The notes under the pieces were generated by a model. The model did no database searches, had not been told where the DNA came from, and saw only the letters and a list, made by a program, of their open reading frames with translations. A DNA stretch of 64,000 nucleotides from assembly GCF_021130785.1 (NCBI RefSeq), contig NC_060214.1:105994001-106058000 (forward strand), in the 5' to 3' direction. Shown piece after piece: positions 59,949 to 64,000 of the stretch (within the stretch, counting starts at the first letter, position 1; every line of letters begins with the position of its first letter). Source of the stretch: Homalodisca vitripennis. Taxonomy: Eukaryota > Arthropoda > Insecta > Hemiptera > Cicadellidae. The translations under genes and the position numbers were made by a program.

Positions 59949-60834
59949 TATTTAGATGCAAATCCTTTTAACCTCCTTGTATTAAAACCGTTTATCTCTA
60001 TATAAACCTCCCTTATTATCTACATTTCATATGTTAATTTATAAATTTAATGAAGGTTTGTCATTGTTTCAAACAAGTAGGTTGGTCGTGTAACTGAGTG
60101 AAATTAATTGATATTTCTGTACCGTACGTACAGTACTTAAAAACGACTAAAAGTCTATAATTTTACCTTATTATTTTAATAGCTCACGTTATATATAAAG
60201 TATGCATAAACATCAACAACAATAAAAATCATGCCAAATGGAATGTTAGATTCAACAAACAAATTTTACCCCATACATCATTAACATATAGGGTTAAAAG
60301 TTGAAAATGACATTTTATTGAATTATTAATTTAATTTCATAAAAACTAACACTCAGTTACATTAACGTTATTGGTTCTTTGTTCGATAGAGAAATTATGT
60401 AGCATATTTCAAAAGTAAAGTTTCAACAAAAATCAGCCCAACATTAGAGATTATTTACCTTAGGGATTCATACATCGTGAAAGTACTTTAAACGCTTTCG
60501 CATTATAAACATGTACTCGCCTTCGGCTTGGCCCCGTTTTGGGTGTTGGCTAAATTAGGGGATAAGATCGATTTGGTGATTGGTTAAATTCGGACGTGAG
60601 GTTTTCAAGTTTCATGTTCACAGTTGTATCCGTTCTCGAGAACGTGCGGGTGCTTTGCTAACTCTCAGCCAATTTATGAGTGATGTATAAAATAATCAAT
60701 GGATTTCGTGAAAATTAATTGATGATGTTTTAGCAAAATTATGAGATATTAAGATTTTTGTGGTAACTACAGTCCGTGATTAGATTTGCGAGGAAGTGGA
60801 AAATGGAGTGTTTAATTTTAACCAAACTTTTGAG
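59943..60834. other. End of unit 3
   Basis: AT-rich; the last part (about 60370-60490) aligns with 41280-41400 (AAAAATCAGCCCAACATTAG against AAAAATCAGGCCACCATCAG). About 350 bp before P4 (60490-60834), with CTCGAGAACGTGCGGG, have no counterpart that I can see. No gene. Confidence 0.5.
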
Positions 60835-61018
60835 TTTGAGGGCGTTTTGTGGCTTAACCGTTAGAGATACAAGAAAAAGTCACTAATTTCTCCCGCCACC
60901 GCGCAATATTCAACTTATCAAGAATGTGCGACGCAGTCTGCGATAAAGTGAGGTTTCTTTGTGATCATAAATTGATTCAGCGTCAGTGAAGAGAGAAAGT
61001 AACTTTTCCATAGCCTTA
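60835..61018 (+). promoter_or_regulatory. Block P, copy 4 (5' part replaced)
   Basis: From TTTCTCCCGCCACCGCGCAA onward it follows copy 3 almost exactly (GCGATAAAGTGAGGTTTCTT, TGTGATCATAAATTGATTCA). The upstream TATA-containing part is different here, so any promoter activity of this copy is doubtful. Confidence 0.55.
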
Positions 61019-61727
61019 CTGGTCTGGTTAGTTAAATGTTTCTAACCTTATATAAATATAATAGTTAAATTTAGTTTAGCTCAAATTTAATAATAATAAT
61101 TCACTCTCGTATATTATGCGTTAGTTTGGAGAATAGCACTTGTCATTTTCCAGACTATGTACATCAAGGTTAAAAGGAAAAAAAGATTTAACTATAAAAT
61201 ACTATCCCAAGTATTCTCTATCTTTCATTCAGGATAATTTGCAATTGTAATTCGTAAATACGTAGATTTTAGAAAACAATATTGAAATATTGAGATTTAC
61301 TCAATACTCTTCTTAGGATACAATAATAAAACTAATTTATTATTCTATACACCTATATTTACACATTTTCACATGTAAACACACATTTTTCTAAATATTA
61401 GTAATATAATTTTTACTATCGTATCGACCTCTTGCTATTCATTCTCCTGAAAAGGAAACAAAAGATAAAAGATCGATAAGTTTGTTTTTGCATAATTTAA
61501 TATAATATATCTAAAAGTAATGGTTTATCTTATGATGTAACACATTTAATGGAACTAAATGTTATTAAACATTGGTAACATTAACATTTTGCATTATTTA
61601 GCTTATAAAAAGGAAAATTCGTTTCAAAATGGGATGTATTATAAATGGGAATAGCTTAAAAATTCATACTTTTTTGTGAGAATTGATGATGAAGCATAAC
61701 ATTAACGATTGGACAAATTTCATTTCT

Positions 61728-61728
<1 letters not shown>

Positions 61729-61758
<30 letters not shown>
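61729..61758. repeat. Run of 30 T
   Basis: Uninterrupted T run in the left arm, absent from the right arm. Confidence 0.98.
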
Positions 61759-61759
<1 letters not shown>

Positions 61760-62012
61760 TTCGTACGATATCTCGAGGACGGACTGGTCTATTGAATTCA
61801 AAGTCTGTATAAAGCTTCATTTCTATATACAAAACTTCGAGTTAGATGATGGTGTATGTTATTAAAAGTGATGTGGCAAGGGGGTAGTGGCCACTTTCAC
61901 GTATGTCCTACGATTAACCACGGTGAAACGCGAAAAATCGCATAATACATAAAACGTTGACCTAAGTATTATATATTTTAATTTCAATAAATATTGAATC
62001 ACAAAAGCACTT

Positions 62013-62079
62013 GCTTCGCTGGGAGTCGACCCGGATATCTCACTTTCTGGGTGAATGTGCTACCATTACACCACAGAGC
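62013..62079 (-). pseudogene. tRNA-like relic
   Basis: On the minus strand GCTCTGT...GCGAAGC can form an acceptor stem with one mismatch and wobbles. TGTAATGGTAGCA resembles an A box. TTCAC-CCAGAAA-GTGAG forms an anticodon arm. GGGTCGACTCCC resembles the T arm with one base missing. At 67 nt it is short, position 33 is C instead of U, and the T loop is one base short, so it is a decayed tRNA or the head of a tRNA-derived SINE and not a working gene. Confidence 0.6.
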
Positions 62080-63179
62080 CCTTACTTTTTCCGATTAAAT
62101 TATTTTGTATTTGGCCGTATCTATCACATATGCGTTTAAATAAGCAAACTAAAATATGGTCGTAAGACCAAATATCTGTCATACGTCTTTTATTTACATT
62201 AAGTTGTATAATTGCAATAGCCTTATTTTATATATATTGATATGTGACATAGTGATACATGTAGCATAATTAAATGAGCTATAGACTTGAAATTTGTTTG
62301 CCCTGGTAACAGTCACTTGACAGTTTCAAAGATTGAATTTTAAAATACCCTAAAATATTACGATACCATTATTTTCAAACAAACAATCACGGAGATTGAC
62401 AAGTACAAAAAAGTTTCAAAAATATCTGCTAAATGTACGTATACATGAAAAAAACCATAATCCACAGATCTCACAATTAATCTGAGAGTAGAAAAATCAA
62501 CACATCTTTTTCGAAAATTTTGATTGTAAATCGATAGTTAGTGATGTAAGCACACCGCCTAATGGGGATGACAGCGAGCGGCGGATAAGCTGGGTTCAGC
62601 GGATAAATACATGTCAGATGTGTGACATTTGTCACGTGACGTCAACTAGTTGGATATCACATATTCTATGCTTGCCTTACAGCTGGAACTCAAACATATT
62701 AAACGATTCTAAAACATGGAAAAATCAGAGTGAAAAGTGTAGTATGAAACTTTAAACGCGTTATACGGATCACAATATAATGAAATTTAACATTTTTATA
62801 TTTGACGTGATGGTAATATATTATATTCTTAGAAGCATTTTCTTATTATTAACCATTCTACTTGATATGAACTGAAATATATAAAACAACAATTAAAAAT
62901 ATATAATTGAATATAACTTATAGTGTTTTATTAAAATTTTAGCCCCTTTTATTTACTTACTTACTAAATAGTACACTACGCCACGTGTCGTATAACAGGC
63001 TTTGGTCTTATTTTATATACCATTTGAAGTATATAAGTATATTTCACTTCAAAACGCATACAGTTGTACCCATAAAAAATATTTACTCTGCTATTGTCTC
63101 GTTGCCATATGCTTTAACTATACGACCAATGTAAAAATATTCACTAACTCTCAGGCAAATCCTACTGAGATACAAACAC
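62080..63179. other. Spacer of the large inverted repeat
   Basis: AT-rich apart from a GC-richer patch at about 62545-62660 (GACAGCGAGCGGCGGATAAG, GTCACGTGACGTCAACTAGT). The CACGTG and TGACGT words are noted only. Short frames near 63002-63298 lie on both strands of the arm and show no motif. Confidence 0.45.
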
Positions 63180-63715
63180 CACCTTTGAACACAGTGTTCC
63201 TCATATAGAAATGAAGCTTCTTGCACAATTTCAATTCTATAGGTTAGTTCGTTTTCGTGATATCGTGCGGAGAAACATGCAACTAGACCAATAGGCATAC
63301 TGATATACAGACTAACACACAGACAGACAGGCAGTCAGATATAAAAGGTCGAGTGCTAGGCTACACCAATGCTCACAAAAAGTATTAATTCTTAAGCTAT
63401 CCCCATTTATAAAAAATCCCATTTAAAAAAAAAACATGTTCCTTTTTATAAGCTAAATAAAACAAAATGTTAATGTTATAAATGTTTTTTATTACATTAA
63501 TTAGTTCAATTAAATGTGGTACATCATAAGATAAACCATTAATTTATGATATATTACATGAAATAATGCAAAAACAATCTTTTGGACCGTTTATCGTTTG
63601 TTTCATTTCAGGAGAATGGATAGCAAGAGGTCGATATGATAGTCAAAATTATATTATTAGCATTCAGGTAAATTTGTGTTTACAAGACGAAAATGTGTCC
63701 CATTATATATGAAAG

Positions 63716-64000
63716 TGAATTATTGATTAAAAAAAGGTAGGAGTACGCCTTGCTTCGTTCAGTTTGCCTGTAATGTAATATGCAGATTGTAAAATGTGTT
63801 TATATTTAGTTACAACTTTATATTTTAACTTTTCAAAAACTGTTACCAATAAGAAAAGCAACCTTTAACTCAATATCTAAAGGAAACCATATAAATATAT
63901 GAATGAAACAAAACTTTGATCGTTAACTCCATTGATAATAGGCATTGACACTTAACAATTCAATTAGCCACTATTTAAAGGAAATTACAATGCGACATGC
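63716..64000. other. Right edge
   Basis: AT-rich DNA with no open frame, repeat or RNA gene that I recognise. Confidence 0.5.

Larger units (their letters stand above)
41421..60834 (+). repeat. Tandem unit 3 (about 19.4 kb)
   Basis: Repeats the order of unit 2 from R onward: R (42240), V-S (45430-45790), short T (46185), Q (46427), R remnant (48660), tRNA-SINE (49231), V/W (49550), hairpin H (50445), LINE tail (50619), S (53005), T (53926), X (54895), S minus (59219). The first Q and the spacer present in unit 2 (22073-25080) are missing between P and R. Specific to this unit are a second tRNA-SINE (43241), a 232-bp tandem duplication (46484), the 458-bp element (51586), a roughly 485-bp tandem duplication (55310) and the 5S-SINE (59573). 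Confidence 0.88.
61350..63715. repeat. Large inverted repeat, arms of about 0.5 kb
   Basis: The left arm (about 61350-61850) reads ACTATCGTATCGACCTCTTG, ATTCTCCTGAAAAGGAAAC, ATGGTTTATCTTATGATGTA, TTTAGCTTATAAAAAGGAA, then CGATATCTCGAGGACGGACT and AAGCTTCATTTCTATATAC. The right arm (about 63180-63715) is the reverse complement in the same order with substitutions. The outer part also aligns with 41930-41960. The spacer is about 1.3 kb. No open frame of note. It could be a foldback-type element or an inverted duplication of the unit end. Confidence 0.8.

Overview
This is AT-rich nuclear DNA from an animal, most likely an arthropod and probably an insect. The grounds are a 139-bp satellite, a LINE tail of the insect jockey/CR1 style, a 5S-rRNA-derived SINE, tRNA-derived SINEs, a Penelope-like fragment and terminal-inverted-repeat elements. 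I cannot name a species. I see no intact protein-coding gene in the 64 kb. The only recognisable protein sequence is the C-terminal end of a LINE reverse-transcriptase protein, present twice (33187 and 50619). The other open frames are short, and most of them disappear or shift frame when paralogous copies are compared.

Layout: (1) 1-7225 is a tandem satellite of about 50 monomers near 139 bp. Almost every monomer carries the octamer ATGCAAAT. The copies are very uniform at the left edge, show higher-order structure in the middle and decay near 7.2 kb. (2) 7226-9268 is unique AT-rich DNA holding one inverted-repeat element. (3) 9269-60834 is a large tandem array of diverged units, each opening with a conserved block I call P: unit 1 (9269-21740, about 12.5 kb), unit 2 (21745-41420, about 19.7 kb) and unit 3 (41421-60834, about 19.4 kb). 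A fourth copy of P starts at 60835. Units 2 and 3 are closest to each other. (4) About 61350-63715 is a large inverted repeat with roughly 0.5-kb arms around a spacer with a tRNA-like relic.

Inside the units a fixed set of noncoding blocks recurs, better conserved than what lies between: P (TATA-like, at unit starts), Q (CTGAAGGCTAACCGCTGTGA), R, V, S (which occurs in both orientations, eight copies), T (hairpin-bearing) and X. Two short hairpins, one in T and one at 14161/33013/50445, keep their base pairing although their sequences differ. The likeliest reading is a tandemly duplicated noncoding locus (long noncoding RNA, small-RNA source or regulatory array), or a very old complex repeat. 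The sequence alone cannot decide between these.

Later events can be ordered by comparing units 2 and 3. The LINE tail and one tRNA-SINE are in both. A second tRNA-SINE, the 5S-SINE, the 458-bp inverted-repeat element and two local tandem duplications are only in unit 3. The 153-bp Penelope-like insertion with a 30-bp target-site duplication and a perfect 28-bp palindrome are only in unit 2. All homology and identity statements are by-eye alignments of the given sequence.
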